A program made the translations under genes and the position numbers. From positions 1-64,000 of the forward strand of contig JAJZFA010000024.1 in the NCBI GenBank assembly GCA_021805565.1: a stretch of DNA of 64,000 nt, written 5' to 3'. The notes below the pieces were generated by a model that was not told the origin of the DNA, searched no databases, and saw only the letters and a list, made by a program, of their open reading frames with translations. Below, one piece after another: positions 45,866 to 54,395 of the stretch. This DNA comes from Pseudomonadota bacterium (GTDB taxonomy: Bacteria > Pseudomonadota > Alphaproteobacteria > Acetobacterales > Acetobacteraceae). Numbering within the stretch: the first letter of the stretch is position 1; each line of letters begins with the position of its first letter.

Positions 45866-46212
45866 ATCCGCCGGCTGCATCGAGGGCGCCGTCGCCGACG
45901 CAGCGATACAAGCCATCGACAGCGGCACGCCGCAACTGTTGGATTTCGGCATCGGCAGCCCGTGAACCGGCGCGTCGGTAAAGCTGCCGGGCAATCCCCG
46001 CGTGGATTCCGGTGTCCGGTTTGGATCAAGCTCATAAGGAAGGGACCGGTCGTTACCGGAAATCCCTTGCCGGTATCTTGATTCCCCTATCACGAACAAG
46101 CCGAGGGTCCGGAACGCTGCCCGACCGACCCTCGTCGCCACGTCCATACGGCAAGGGAAAGGCCTCGCCGCGTTCGCCTACGCCGCGCAGCAGATCGGAC
46201 AGATCGGTCAGA
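45866..46212. repeat. Right arm of the imperfect inverted repeat
   Basis: Counterpart of 35450-35880 in opposite orientation. It contains a truncated xdhC fragment followed by the end of the intact dnaE2. Compared with the left arm it has lost the last 30-odd codons of xdhC, and the intergenic part between the two genes is shortened. Confidence 0.8.
45867..45965 (+). pseudogene. Truncated xdhC fragment
   Basis: Encodes 'GCIEGAVADAAIQAIDSG' and on to 'LLDFGIGSP' then a stop. Over 78 bases it differs from intact xdhC of this window at five positions. There is a stop codon just before it and the N-terminal 60 residues and C-terminal 20 are missing, so no function is expected. It lies 19 bases after the SDR stop and is convergent with dnaE2. 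Confidence 0.85.
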
Positions 46213-49200
46213 TATCCGGCGATGACGTGAATCACCTCCCCCTCGCGCTGTAATTTGCCCCGGCAGGCGATCATGCTGGCGGACAGTACCAGCCGCCGTT
46301 GCTTTGCAAAAACCGACGGCCACAGGATCAGGTTGGCATGGCCGGTTTCATCCTCGATCGTCACGAACAACACACCGCGCGCGCTGCCGGGGCGCTGGCG
46401 CACCAGAATAATACCCGCCACCTCCACAATTTTGCCATCGCGGATCGTGGGCAGATCGGCACTGCGCACCATGCCGCGCGCGGTCAGGTCCGGCCGCAGA
46501 AAGCCGACGGGATGGCGGCGCAGACTGAGGCCGGTGCTGCGATAATCTTCCACCACCTGCCGCCCGGCCGTCATCTCCGCCAGGGCCACGGCCGGTTCGG
46601 CGTCCGGTTCGGCCGGCACTGTGTCGAACAGCGGCAACCGCGTATCCGAAAGGCCTCGGATCGCCCACAGTGCCTGTCGCCGGTCCAGCCCCAACGTCAG
46701 GAACGCATCCGCTTCCGCCAGTTTTTCCAGCGCCGCGACCGGCACGCGCAGCCGGCGCCACATATCCTCGACCGAGCGATACAACGTGCCGCGGCGAGCG
46801 ATTAAATCTTCCGCATGATTCGCGGCCAGTCCTTTGACCATGCGCAACCCAAGCCGCACGGCACGCCCTTCCAGCGTGCAATCCCATACGGACTCGTTCA
46901 CCGAAACCGGCCGGATTTCCACCCCGTGCAGGGCGGCATCCCGCACGATTTGCGCCGGGGCGTAGAACCCCATCGGCTGCGCGTTCAACAGCGCGCAGCA
47001 GAACACATCGGGGTGGTGGCATTTCATCCACGCCGAGGCGTACGCAATCAGCGCGAAACTCGCTGCGTGGCTCTCGGGAAAGCCGTAACTGCCGAATCCT
47101 TCGATTTGCGAGAACGTTTTATCGGCGAATTCTTCCGTGTAGCCGCGTCCGGTCATTCCCGCGATCAGCTTCTCCTTGAAACGCGAAACCCCGCCGGTAA
47201 ACTTGAACGTCGCCATGCTGCGGCGCAGCGCGTCGGCCTCCGACGGCGTGAAGCCGGCACAGACGATCGCGATTTGCATCGCCTGTTCCTGAAACAGCGG
47301 CACGCCCAGGGTTTTTTCCAGGACGCGGCGCAATTCCGGCGTGGGATAATCGACTGTTTCCAAACCCTCCCGCCGCCGCAGATACGGATGCACCATATCG
47401 CCCTGGATCGGTCCCGGCCGGACGATCGCCACCTGAATAACGATATCGTAAAACGTGCGCGGTTTCAGCCTTGGCAGCATCGACATTTGCGCGCGCGATT
47501 CGATCTGGAACGTGCCCAGCGTGTCGGCCTTGCGGATCATCGCGTAGGTGGCCGGATCTTCCGCCGGAATCGTCGCCAGATCCAGGCGCCGGCCCTTGTG
47601 TTCGGCCAGCAGATCGAACGCCCGCCGCATACAGCCCAGCATGCCCAGGCCCAGCACATCGACTTTCATGAACCGCAGCGTATCGATGTCGTCCTTGTCC
47701 CATTCGATCGTCTGGCGGTTTTCCATGCTGGCCGGTTCGATCGGCACCAGATCGTCCAGCCGTTCCTCGGTCAGTACGAATCCGCCGGGATGCTGCGACA
47801 TATGCCGGGGAAAGCCGATCAGCGCCCGGGCCAGATCGAGCGTCAGGCGCAACCGGCGGTCTTGCAAGTTGAAGTTCAGTTCGGCGGCGTGTTCCTCGGC
47901 AACGCCATCCTCGCTCCAGCTCCAGACCTGCGACGCCAGCGCGCCGGTCACGTCGTCCGTCAGGCCCAGTGCCTTGCCGACATCGCGAACCGCGCCGCGG
48001 CCGCGATACCGGATAATCGTCGCGCATAGCGCCGCCCGGTTTCGCCCATAGGTGTTATAAATCCACTGAATGACCTCCTCCCGCCGCTCATGCTCGAAAT
48101 CCACGTCGATATCGGGGGGTTCCTTACGGGCCGCGCTAATGAAACGTTCGAACAGCAGATCGCCGCGTTCGGGGTCGATGGACGTAATTCCCAGCACGAA
48201 ACAAACCGCCGAGTTCGCCGCCGACCCGCGTCCCTGGCACAGAATACCCCGTGAGCGGGCAAACCGGACGATACTGTTAACCGTCAGGAAATACGGCGCG
48301 TATTCCAGTTCGCCGATCAAATCGAGTTCATGACGAAGCTGCCGGGAGACGCGGCCGGGAACACCGCTGGGATATCGCGCGTCCGCGCCCGCGGAAACCG
48401 ATTTTTCCAGTGTTTGCTGTGCCGTCAGGCCCGGCACGCGGACCTCGTGCGGATATTGATAGCGGAGTTCGTCCAGGCTGAACCGGCAACGGCCGGCGAT
48501 TTCCTGCGTGCGGGCGATCGCGTCGGGATGGCGGGCGAACAGCCGAACCATTTCTTCGGAAGACTGGAGATATCGCACCGTGGACCGTTCCCGCCGGTTG
48601 CCGAGTTCGTCGATGGTGCGGCCTTCGCGGATGCATGTCAGCACATCCTGCAAAATACGGCGGCCAGGCGCGTGGTACAGCACATCGTTGGTGACAACCG
48701 CCGGCACCCCCAGCCGGCGCGCGGTATCGGCGATGGTTTGCAACCGCACCGCATCGTTGGGCCGGTGCATCGATGTCAGCGCCACATACGCCCGGTTTCC
48801 GAAATCCGCTTTCAAACGCCGGATATTGTCCTCGGTAGGGACGGAACAGAGAATGCCGACCGAACCTTCCGCGGCGGCCGCGAGATCGGGCCAGTACAGT
48901 TCGCATTTACCCTTGCCGGCGCGCCCTTTGCCGGTTGTCAGCAACCGGGTCAGCCGGGAATACGCGGGCCGGTCCTCCGGGTACACCAGAACCGACACCC
49001 CATCCGCCAGATCCAGCCTGCATCCCACGATCGGCCTGAGGCCGGCCAGACGAACCTGCTTATGCGCCCGCACAATGCCGGCCAGCGAATTCCGGTCGGT
49101 AATCCCCAGCGCCTTCATGCCCAGAACAGCCGCGCGCTCGGCCAGTTCCTCGATATGCGAGGCGCCGCGCAGGAAGCTGTAATTCGTGGTGACCTGAAGT

Positions 49201-49217
49201 TCGGTGTAAGCGTCCAT
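46053..49217 (-). CDS. dnaE2: Error-prone DNA polymerase DnaE2 (ImuC)
   Basis: 1054 aa, right for DnaE2 and shorter than replicative DnaE1. N-terminal PHP domain ('[18 protein letters not shown]', '[15 protein letters not shown]'), C-family palm with catalytic Asp in '[15 protein letters not shown]' and '[16 protein letters not shown]', and C-terminal OB fold ending in the conserved 'IKIPARDFR'. It lacks a proofreading exonuclease, as expected. Catalyses SOS-induced translesion synthesis with ImuB and ImuA. Starts five bases after the imuB stop. Its 3' end lies in the inverted repeat. Confidence 0.96.
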   Translation of the reverse strand: MDAYTELQVTTNYSFLRGASHIEELAERAAVLGMKALGITDRNSLAGIVRAHKQVRLAGLRPIVGCRLDLADGVSVLVYPEDRPAYSRLTRLLTTGKGRAGKGKCELYWPDLAAAAEGSVGILCSVPTEDNIRRLKADFGNRAYVALTSMHRPNDAVRLQTIADTARRLGVPAVVTNDVLYHAPGRRILQDVLTCIREGRTIDELGNRRERSTVRYLQSSEEMVRLFARHPDAIARTQEIAGRCRFSLDELRYQYPHEVRVPGLTAQQTLEKSVSAGADARYPSGVPGRVSRQLRHELDLIGELEYAPYFLTVNSIVRFARSRGILCQGRGSAANSAVCFVLGITSIDPERGDLLFERFISAARKEPPDIDVDFEHERREEVIQWIYNTYGRNRAALCATIIRYRGRGAVRDVGKALGLTDDVTGALASQVWSWSEDGVAEEHAAELNFNLQDRRLRLTLDLARALIGFPRHMSQHPGGFVLTEERLDDLVPIEPASMENRQTIEWDKDDIDTLRFMKVDVLGLGMLGCMRRAFDLLAEHKGRRLDLATIPAEDPATYAMIRKADTLGTFQIESRAQMSMLPRLKPRTFYDIVIQVAIVRPGPIQGDMVHPYLRRREGLETVDYPTPELRRVLEKTLGVPLFQEQAMQIAIVCAGFTPSEADALRRSMATFKFTGGVSRFKEKLIAGMTGRGYTEEFADKTFSQIEGFGSYGFPESHAASFALIAYASAWMKCHHPDVFCCALLNAQPMGFYAPAQIVRDAALHGVEIRPVSVNESVWDCTLEGRAVRLGLRMVKGLAANHAEDLIARRGTLYRSVEDMWRRLRVPVAALEKLAEADAFLTLGLDRRQALWAIRGLSDTRLPLFDTVPAEPDAEPAVALAEMTAGRQVVEDYRSTGLSLRRHPVGFLRPDLTARGMVRSADLPTIRDGKIVEVAGIILVRQRPGSARGVLFVTIEDETGHANLILWPSVFAKQRRLVLSASMIACRGKLQREGEVIHVIAGYLTDLSDLLRGVGERGEAFPLPYGRGDEGRSGSVPDPRLVRDRGIKIPARDFR

Positions 49218-49222
49218 GCTGG

Positions 49223-50707
49223 TCAGAAAACCCCGTGCAGAAACCAGCGCATGTCGCCGGTATCCGCGTCGCTGCCGTTGCCGCGCCGGAACAGCCAGAA
49301 GCGGCGGCCGTCCTCATCCTCGACCCGGAAATAATCGCGCACCGAGGTCCATTCCCGGTCGCGCTTCCACCATTCCCCGGCGATCCGTTCGGGTCCGTCG
49401 GCATGACGCACCCGGTGACGCACCCGCCGCCAGGTGAACGCGGCCGGTGGCCGGTCCGGCAGCAGCGCCATCGCCTCGATCGGCTGCGGCGGATTCAGCA
49501 GCCGCACCGGCCGCGGCCAATCCGCCGGCCAGTCGCCGCCGGTACCGGACAGCGGCGACACCCGGCGTTCCGATCGTTCCGGCACATCGCTTTCCACCGG
49601 CGCGATGCGATAAATCCGGGTTTCGCCCAGCCGGTTCGTCAGCCGGTCCACCAGCGACGCAAGGCCAGGGGGGGCGTCCTGCGTCAACGGCGACGCGATC
49701 TGCGTAAAACCGGCCTGTTCGGCGCGCGCGACAATCAGGCGCATCGCTTCCACTCCCGGACCGGGATCGACCTGGTCCAGCCGTTCATCCAGCATTCGTC
49801 CCAGATGCCGGACGTCGCGCACTGGCCGGACGGTGCCGATGCGGATGGCCTGTACCGACCCATCCACCCGTTCGAACAGCAGGTCCAGCCGGCGCGCGCC
49901 CAGTCCGGCTTGCTCCAAATCGCCGCAAACCGTGCCGGTCAGCCGGACGATGACGGTGGAAAAAGCCTCCGCTGTCAGCAGCGGTTCCACGAAGGTCAGC
50001 CTGGCCTGAATCAGCGTTCGCGGCACCGCCGGCACGATCGGTTCGGGTACCCGCCCCGCCGCCTGATCCAGCCGCAGCGCCACGATCGTGCCGAACCGCC
50101 GCACCAACGGCGACCGGGGGGCGGCGGCCAGCGGCCCAACGCGTTCGAACCCCATCAGCCGCAGGCCCGCCAGCACACCGGCCGGCAAGCGCAACGCCTC
50201 GATGGGGAAATCCGCCATCGCGTCCGCACCGGCCGGCACCGAACCGCCGCCGCCGAACCGGGCGACCGCGTGGGCGACGGCGGGGGTGTCGGCGGCGGCG
50301 GCATGGGCTGTCCAGCCCAGATCGTTCAACCGGGAAACCAGATCGCGCAGCAGCCGGACTTCCCCGCCCCGCAGATGCGCGCTGCCGGTAACGTCGATCC
50401 ACAGTCCGTCCGGCGGATCGGCCGCCGTCAGCGGCGCGTAGCGCAGGCACCATTCCGCCAAACGGCTCAGCGCCGCCGCATCGCCCGCCGGGTCGGCGTC
50501 ATGCACCGAAAGCCCGGGCACCAGGACCTGTGCCTGAGCCAGTTTCATACCCGGCCGCAGGCCCAATCCGGCCGCCGCGGCATCCACCGCCATGACCGTC
50601 CGGCCCGCCACCACGATCCGCGGACCGGCGTCTTCCCGGGGGGATTCAGGCTGCCTGAGCCGATCGGTCGGAAACGCCGGAAACCAGACCGAGACGACCC
50701 GTCGCAT
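49223..50707 (-). CDS. imuB: ImuB, Y-family polymerase-like mutasome protein
   Basis: 494 aa starting '[18 protein letters not shown]', typical for ImuB. Y-family polymerase fold, but the catalytic carboxylate set of active Y polymerases is not evident ('[15 protein letters not shown]' lies where SxDE is usual), consistent with ImuB acting as a catalytically inactive hub. It links the beta clamp, ImuA and DnaE2; a clamp-binding motif was not located with certainty. Its start lies 62 bases inside imuA, an unusually long overlap. Confidence 0.93.
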   Translation of the reverse strand: MRRVVSVWFPAFPTDRLRQPESPREDAGPRIVVAGRTVMAVDAAAAGLGLRPGMKLAQAQVLVPGLSVHDADPAGDAAALSRLAEWCLRYAPLTAADPPDGLWIDVTGSAHLRGGEVRLLRDLVSRLNDLGWTAHAAAADTPAVAHAVARFGGGGSVPAGADAMADFPIEALRLPAGVLAGLRLMGFERVGPLAAAPRSPLVRRFGTIVALRLDQAAGRVPEPIVPAVPRTLIQARLTFVEPLLTAEAFSTVIVRLTGTVCGDLEQAGLGARRLDLLFERVDGSVQAIRIGTVRPVRDVRHLGRMLDERLDQVDPGPGVEAMRLIVARAEQAGFTQIASPLTQDAPPGLASLVDRLTNRLGETRIYRIAPVESDVPERSERRVSPLSGTGGDWPADWPRPVRLLNPPQPIEAMALLPDRPPAAFTWRRVRHRVRHADGPERIAGEWWKRDREWTSVRDYFRVEDEDGRRFWLFRRGNGSDADTGDMRWFLHGVF

Positions 50708-51458
50708 CGCAAGCCTCCACTACCCAGGATCCCGGTTCGCCGCCACGGCATCGTGTCAGGTCCAGCCGCCAGCGGGCCCGTCCGAGACCCGGTGTATCCG
50801 GCGCGTGCGCCAAGGCCGGCGGCGAGGGCAGCGCCGCGATCCGCCAGCGCGTTACGGCCGCTGTCGGCTCATGCAGCGCCGGATCGTCGAAGCAGGGGCT
50901 GCGGCGGATCAAAATTGCCAGAATGCCGGATTGTTCCGCCGCCAGTTGCAGGCGGCGCGACGCGACCAGGCTGAGCCGGCCGGTGTGTTCGGCCACCACG
51001 GCGGTCAGGCCGGCATGGCGGAAACCTTCCTCCATAACCGCCAGCACATCCTTGCCGGCCTCGGCGAACACGATCCGGTCCGGCGTCAGCCCCGCGCAGG
51101 CAAGGCCGGGGGCGAACAGATCGGCCTGCCGCAGCACCCAAAAAATGGGACCGCCGGTCCGGGCCAGGATGCCGGCGACAAACAAAGTGGCGGCGGCGGC
51201 GTGTTCTGTATCCGGCCCGGCGGAGACGGCTTCATGCAGCGCCCCCAGGCGGATGCCACCGGTGGGCAGCGCCCGATCGATTGCCCCGATTCCCAGGGGA
51301 AACGAGCGTTCCGCCGAGCCTTTTGCGTGCATACGCTCGATCTGGACGATACGCTCCCGCAGTAAGGCGATAGACCGCGAGCGGGTGGCCGGCGGCGGTT
51401 CGGGTATGGCGGATCGTGCGGAGCCAGGCTTGTCCGGAATGGCGAGGGAAGTGAACAT
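50646..51458 (-). CDS. imuA: ImuA, RecA-like mutasome protein
   Basis: 270 aa from the ATG at 51458 ('MFTSLAIPDKPG'). Conserved features are the N-terminal helix 'SIALLRERIVQIERM', 'FPLGIGAIDRALPTGGIRLG' with a degenerate Walker A, and '[16 protein letters not shown]' at the end. The ORF track begins 17 codons upstream, but that part lies in the promoter. Works with ImuB and DnaE2 in SOS mutagenesis. The LexA box overlaps the chosen start codon. Confidence 0.9.
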   Translation of the reverse strand: MFTSLAIPDKPGSARSAIPEPPPATRSRSIALLRERIVQIERMHAKGSAERSFPLGIGAIDRALPTGGIRLGALHEAVSAGPDTEHAAAATLFVAGILARTGGPIFWVLRQADLFAPGLACAGLTPDRIVFAEAGKDVLAVMEEGFRHAGLTAVVAEHTGRLSLVASRRLQLAAEQSGILAILIRRSPCFDDPALHEPTAAVTRWRIAALPSPPALAHAPDTPGLGRARWRLDLTRCRGGEPGSWVVEACDATGRLGLVSGVSDRSAQAA

Positions 51459-51467
51459 AAAGCGAAC
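51453..51467 (-). promoter_or_regulatory. LexA (SOS) box of the imuA-imuB-dnaE2 operon
   Basis: Read on the minus strand: GTTC, seven bases, GTTC, the exact direct repeat bound by alphaproteobacterial LexA. It sits at the head of an SOS cassette, which supports function. The ATG of imuA is inside it (bases 10-12 of the box), implying a leaderless or very short leader transcript, or a downstream start. Confidence 0.88.
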
Positions 51468-51575
51468 ATAAGGCCAGGACGATACCCGAGTCGAGTCCTT
51501 CGTTACCATTTCTATCGCCGACGGTATCGCCGCTACCGCTCCGCTTTTTTGCCTTGGCTGGCTTTGAGTTGCTTG

Positions 51576-52316
51576 CTAGCGGTGGCCGCCGCCGCCGCCA
51601 TGACCGCCGCCTCCGCCGTGGCCCATGCCACCGCCACGGCCCGCGACACCGCCACGGCCATAACCGCCGTAGCCACCCCGGCCCCAGCGGCCATAACCGC
51701 CGTACCCACCCCGGCCCCAACGGCCATAACCGCCGTATCCGCCCCAGCCGCCGTAACCGAAAGCGCCGAATCCCAGGCCCACGCCGTAAAAACCGTCGTA
51801 AAACGGATAACCATAACCGTAACCATAGCCGTAAGGGTATGGATACGGATAAGCAGCCACAGCATAGGACCCATCATAGCCGGTGCCGGTAAAACCATAT
51901 CCCGGATCATAATCGCCCGTGGACGCCATTTGCACGGAGTCGCCGCGCGCCGCCATGCACTGCACGTAATTCAGGCCAGCCGGCGTGCCGGCATCCGCGG
52001 GAACCGCAAGGCCGGCCGCATTAGGCGATTGTCCAGCTTCGTTGGCCCCCGGCGCGATACCGGGGTTGTAAAGCGCATCCAGATCGTCGGGTGTCTGTGC
52101 ATTGGCCACCGCCTTGGGCGCCTCCGCGAGAGGAGCGCTGCCGTACCCGCCAGGGGAAGCCGCGCTTTGCTGACAAAACGCCTGATCCGCCTGAAACGCT
52201 GCCATATCCTTGCCAGGCCCGGGAACCACCATGACACCGGACATCGGCGACGATCCAGCACAAGCCCCAAGTGTCAGGCATGCACCGAGAGACGCAAGCG
52301 TACGGGCGAAATTCAT
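51576..52316 (-). CDS. Gly/Tyr-rich lipoprotein
   Basis: 246 aa from the ATG at 52316, with GGAGG eight bases upstream. Signal peptide 'NFARTLASLGACLTLGACAG' with a lipobox ending at Cys. The N-terminal half is a moderately charged domain without recognisable family. The C-terminal 100 residues are low-complexity: 'YPYPYPYGYGYGYGYPF', then 11-residue repeats 'GGYGGYGRWGR', ending in Gly/His runs. It is probably anchored in the outer membrane; the tail may be disordered or metal-binding through the His. The antisense ORF across the repeat is a shadow. Confidence 0.7.
   Translation of the reverse strand: MNFARTLASLGACLTLGACAGSSPMSGVMVVPGPGKDMAAFQADQAFCQQSAASPGGYGSAPLAEAPKAVANAQTPDDLDALYNPGIAPGANEAGQSPNAAGLAVPADAGTPAGLNYVQCMAARGDSVQMASTGDYDPGYGFTGTGYDGSYAVAAYPYPYPYGYGYGYGYPFYDGFYGVGLGFGAFGYGGWGGYGGYGRWGRGGYGGYGRWGRGGYGGYGRGGVAGRGGGMGHGGGGGHGGGGGHR
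51656..51753. repeat. 33-bp tandem repeat in the lipoprotein gene
   Basis: Two full 33-base units (51656-51688 and 51689-51721) differ at two or three bases, and a third, more diverged unit continues to 51753. Each encodes 11 residues of the Gly/Tyr/Arg/Trp tail on the minus strand. The unit is in frame, so copy-number changes would keep the reading frame. Confidence 0.85.
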
Positions 52317-52576
52317 CACCGATCCTCCCTGCAAACGGCACATCCGAGCGTGCGGTATGCATACAACAATTGATCTCGGTCAGCGGGGAAGCACGTCAAG
52401 GCCTTCCTCCCCTACATTTCCAAATGCAAATAAATATGATGATCGCGTTCCGCCATGCCCGATACCCCCCTCGCCGGGACGGGTGCGGGCTGGCAGAATA
52501 CGAGCGGTGTGCATGATGGCTTCGGACTCGCGCGTCCCGACGCTACGCTGCACCCGGTTTTCAGAAGGAGCACGAT

Positions 52577-53044
52577 ATGGCCGGTCAAATCGAGGCGAGA
52601 CTGGCGGAGCTTGGGATCGCCCTGCCCCGTCCGATGCCGCCGATCGCGAATTACGTTCCGTATGTCGTGACAGGCAATCTGGTTGTCGTATCCGGCCAGT
52701 TACCGGCCATTGGCGGCAAGGTCGCGGTAACCGGCAAAGTCGGCTGGACCGCCACCGTCGAGCAGGCCAAGGAAGCCGCTCGGTTATGCTTCATCAACGT
52801 GCTGGTTCACCTGAAGGCCGCCTGCGGAGGGGATCTGGACCGGGTGCGGCGCGTGGTGCGTCTGGGCGGCTTCGTCGCGGCCCCGTCGGAGTTCAATGAG
52901 CACGCGATTGTCATGAACGGCGCCTCGGATCTGGCCGTCGCGGTGTTCGGGGAGGCAGGGCGTCACGCGCGCAGCACGATTGGCGTGCCGTCCCTGCCCG
53001 CCGATGCATCCGTGGAGGTAGAGGGATTGTTCGAGATCGATTAG
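52577..53044 (+). CDS. RidA (YjgF/YER057c) family protein
   Basis: 155 aa, with 'GNLVVVSGQLPAIGG' near residue 35 and 'VRRVVRLGGFVAAPSEFNEH' near residue 90, the family's trimer-forming core. 'RSTIGVPSLPADASVEVEG' at the C-terminus contains the Arg that binds 2-aminoacrylate in deaminase-competent members. This longer YjgF type differs from classical RidA, so enamine/imine hydrolysis is likely but not certain. Ten bases separate it from the next gene. Confidence 0.9.
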   Translation: MAGQIEARLAELGIALPRPMPPIANYVPYVVTGNLVVVSGQLPAIGGKVAVTGKVGWTATVEQAKEAARLCFINVLVHLKAACGGDLDRVRRVVRLGGFVAAPSEFNEHAIVMNGASDLAVAVFGEAGRHARSTIGVPSLPADASVEVEGLFEID

Positions 53045-53054
53045 GCTGCGGCAT

Positions 53055-54212
53055 ATGCCCGATGGTTCGTCCGCACTGACGCTGACGCTGCATGCCCGCA
53101 TCGCGGAGATCCCCGCCGCCGAATGGGATGCCTGCTCGGGCGGCGGCAATCCGTTCGTCAGCCACGCCTTCCTGAGCGCGATGGAAGACAGCGGATCGGC
53201 CGGTCCCCGCACCGGCTGGCTGCCACAGCATGCGGTGCTGCGCCGCGAGGACGGCGAGATCGCCGGTATTGTGCCGATGTATGCAAAATCCCACAGCTAT
53301 GGCGAATACGTGTTCGATCACGGCTGGGCGAATGCGCTGGAGCGGGCCGGCGGAACCTATTACCCCAAGCTTCAGGCGTCGGTACCGTTCAGCCCCGTGC
53401 CAGGTCCAAGACTGCTGCGCGACCCGGATCGCGGCGTGCCCGTTGGTGCCATGGCATCGGCGCTGGAACAGGCGTGCCAGTCGCTGGGCCTGTCTTCCGT
53501 GCATGTCACCTTCTGCACCGAAGACGAATGGAACGGCCTGGGCGATGCCGGCTGGCTGCGGCGGGTCGGCATGCAGTTTCATTGGCAGAACGAGGGATAT
53601 GAATCTTTCGAGGATTTCCTGGGCGCGCTGTCGTCTCGCAAACGCAAGGTGCTGCGCCGCGAACGCCGCGATGCCAACGCCGCCGGCCTGACGTTCCATG
53701 CCTTGTCCGGCGCCACGATCAAGGAGCGGCACTGGGACGCGTTTTATGCGTTCTATCAATCGACGGTGGACCGCAAATGGGGGTCGGCCTATCTGACGCG
53801 CGCGTTTTTCTCGCTGCTGGGCGAACGGCTGGGCGACAAGGTTGTCCTGATGTACGCCGAACATGCCGGCAAACCGGTGGCGGGCGCGCTTAATCTGGCC
53901 GGCGACGAGGCGTTGTACGGCCGGAACTGGGGCTGCCGGGGGGACTGGCCGTTCCTGCATTTCGAACTTTGCTATTATCGCGCCATCGACTGGGCGATCG
54001 CCCATGGATTGAAACGGGTCGAGGCCGGCGCTCAGGGACAGCACAAAATCCAGCGCGGTTATCTGCCGAAACCGACCTATTCGGCACACTGGATTGCCCA
54101 TACGGGCCTGCGCCGGGCCGTGGCGAATTTCCTGGTGGAGGAACGTGCCGAGGTCACGTCCGGCATGGCCGCGCTGGCGGCGGACTCGCCCTTCCGTAAG
54201 GACGACGGCTGA
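53055..54212 (+). CDS. FemAB-like/PF04339 peptidogalycan-type acyltransferase fold protein
   Basis: 385 aa. Conserved blocks: 'GGGNPFVSHAFLSAMEDSG', 'KSHSYGEYVFDHGWANALER', 'SSRKRKVLRRERRDANAAG' and 'VEAGAQGQHKIQRGY'. These define the COG3146 family, which has a GNAT/FemAB-like double fold. The function is not established; a role in cell-wall or lipid acylation is often proposed. It probably forms an operon with the RidA-like gene. Confidence 0.82.
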   Translation: MPDGSSALTLTLHARIAEIPAAEWDACSGGGNPFVSHAFLSAMEDSGSAGPRTGWLPQHAVLRREDGEIAGIVPMYAKSHSYGEYVFDHGWANALERAGGTYYPKLQASVPFSPVPGPRLLRDPDRGVPVGAMASALEQACQSLGLSSVHVTFCTEDEWNGLGDAGWLRRVGMQFHWQNEGYESFEDFLGALSSRKRKVLRRERRDANAAGLTFHALSGATIKERHWDAFYAFYQSTVDRKWGSAYLTRAFFSLLGERLGDKVVLMYAEHAGKPVAGALNLAGDEALYGRNWGCRGDWPFLHFELCYYRAIDWAIAHGLKRVEAGAQGQHKIQRGYLPKPTYSAHWIAHTGLRRAVANFLVEERAEVTSGMAALAADSPFRKDDG

Positions 54213-54272
54213 CACCGGCCACGATGAAGACCGCCACGGTAAAAACCCGCTGTTGTTCATCGTCGCCGGTAT

Positions 54273-54291
54273 GCTGGCGTCGATCGCCAGC
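54273..54291 (+). terminator. Hairpin between the FemAB-like gene and alaS
   Basis: Perfect seven-base arms GCTGGCG/CGCCAGC around TCGAT, followed after a few bases by CCTTTT. It could be a weak terminator or an alaS leader hairpin. The T-run is not adjacent to the stem. Confidence 0.3.
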
Positions 54292-54395
54292 GGCGCCTTT
54301 TGGCCCTGCCTGCATGGCGTAGCACCCGTGACACGGGGGCGCCCCTGCGCTAGGTGCAACCCTTTCGTCCGACAGACTGGGAAAATCTGACCGCC

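Noticed and set aside
35355-46230. ORFs 35355..35660 (-) and 46012..46230 (+) encode similar peptides (RKSxAxIL-PLS-SRG-GTLPD) and looked like a repeated small protein
   Set aside because: The similarity comes from the inverted repeat and is antisense to the DnaE2 tail; neither ORF has an independent family.
49235-50974. 579-aa plus-strand ORF
   Set aside because: Antisense to imuB and imuA; Arg/Gln/His-rich shadow.
51656-51753. Regular repeats considered as a possible CRISPR
   Set aside because: Units are contiguous without spacers and encode an in-frame protein repeat.
51549-52373. 274-aa plus-strand ORF with TAITAV repeats
   Set aside because: Reverse reading of the Gly/Tyr-rich repeat; the minus-strand frame has a signal peptide, lipobox and ribosome site.
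54094-54390. 98-aa ORF upstream of alaS with a short hydrophobic stretch
   Set aside because: Mostly within the FemAB-like gene in another frame; no start signal and no family.
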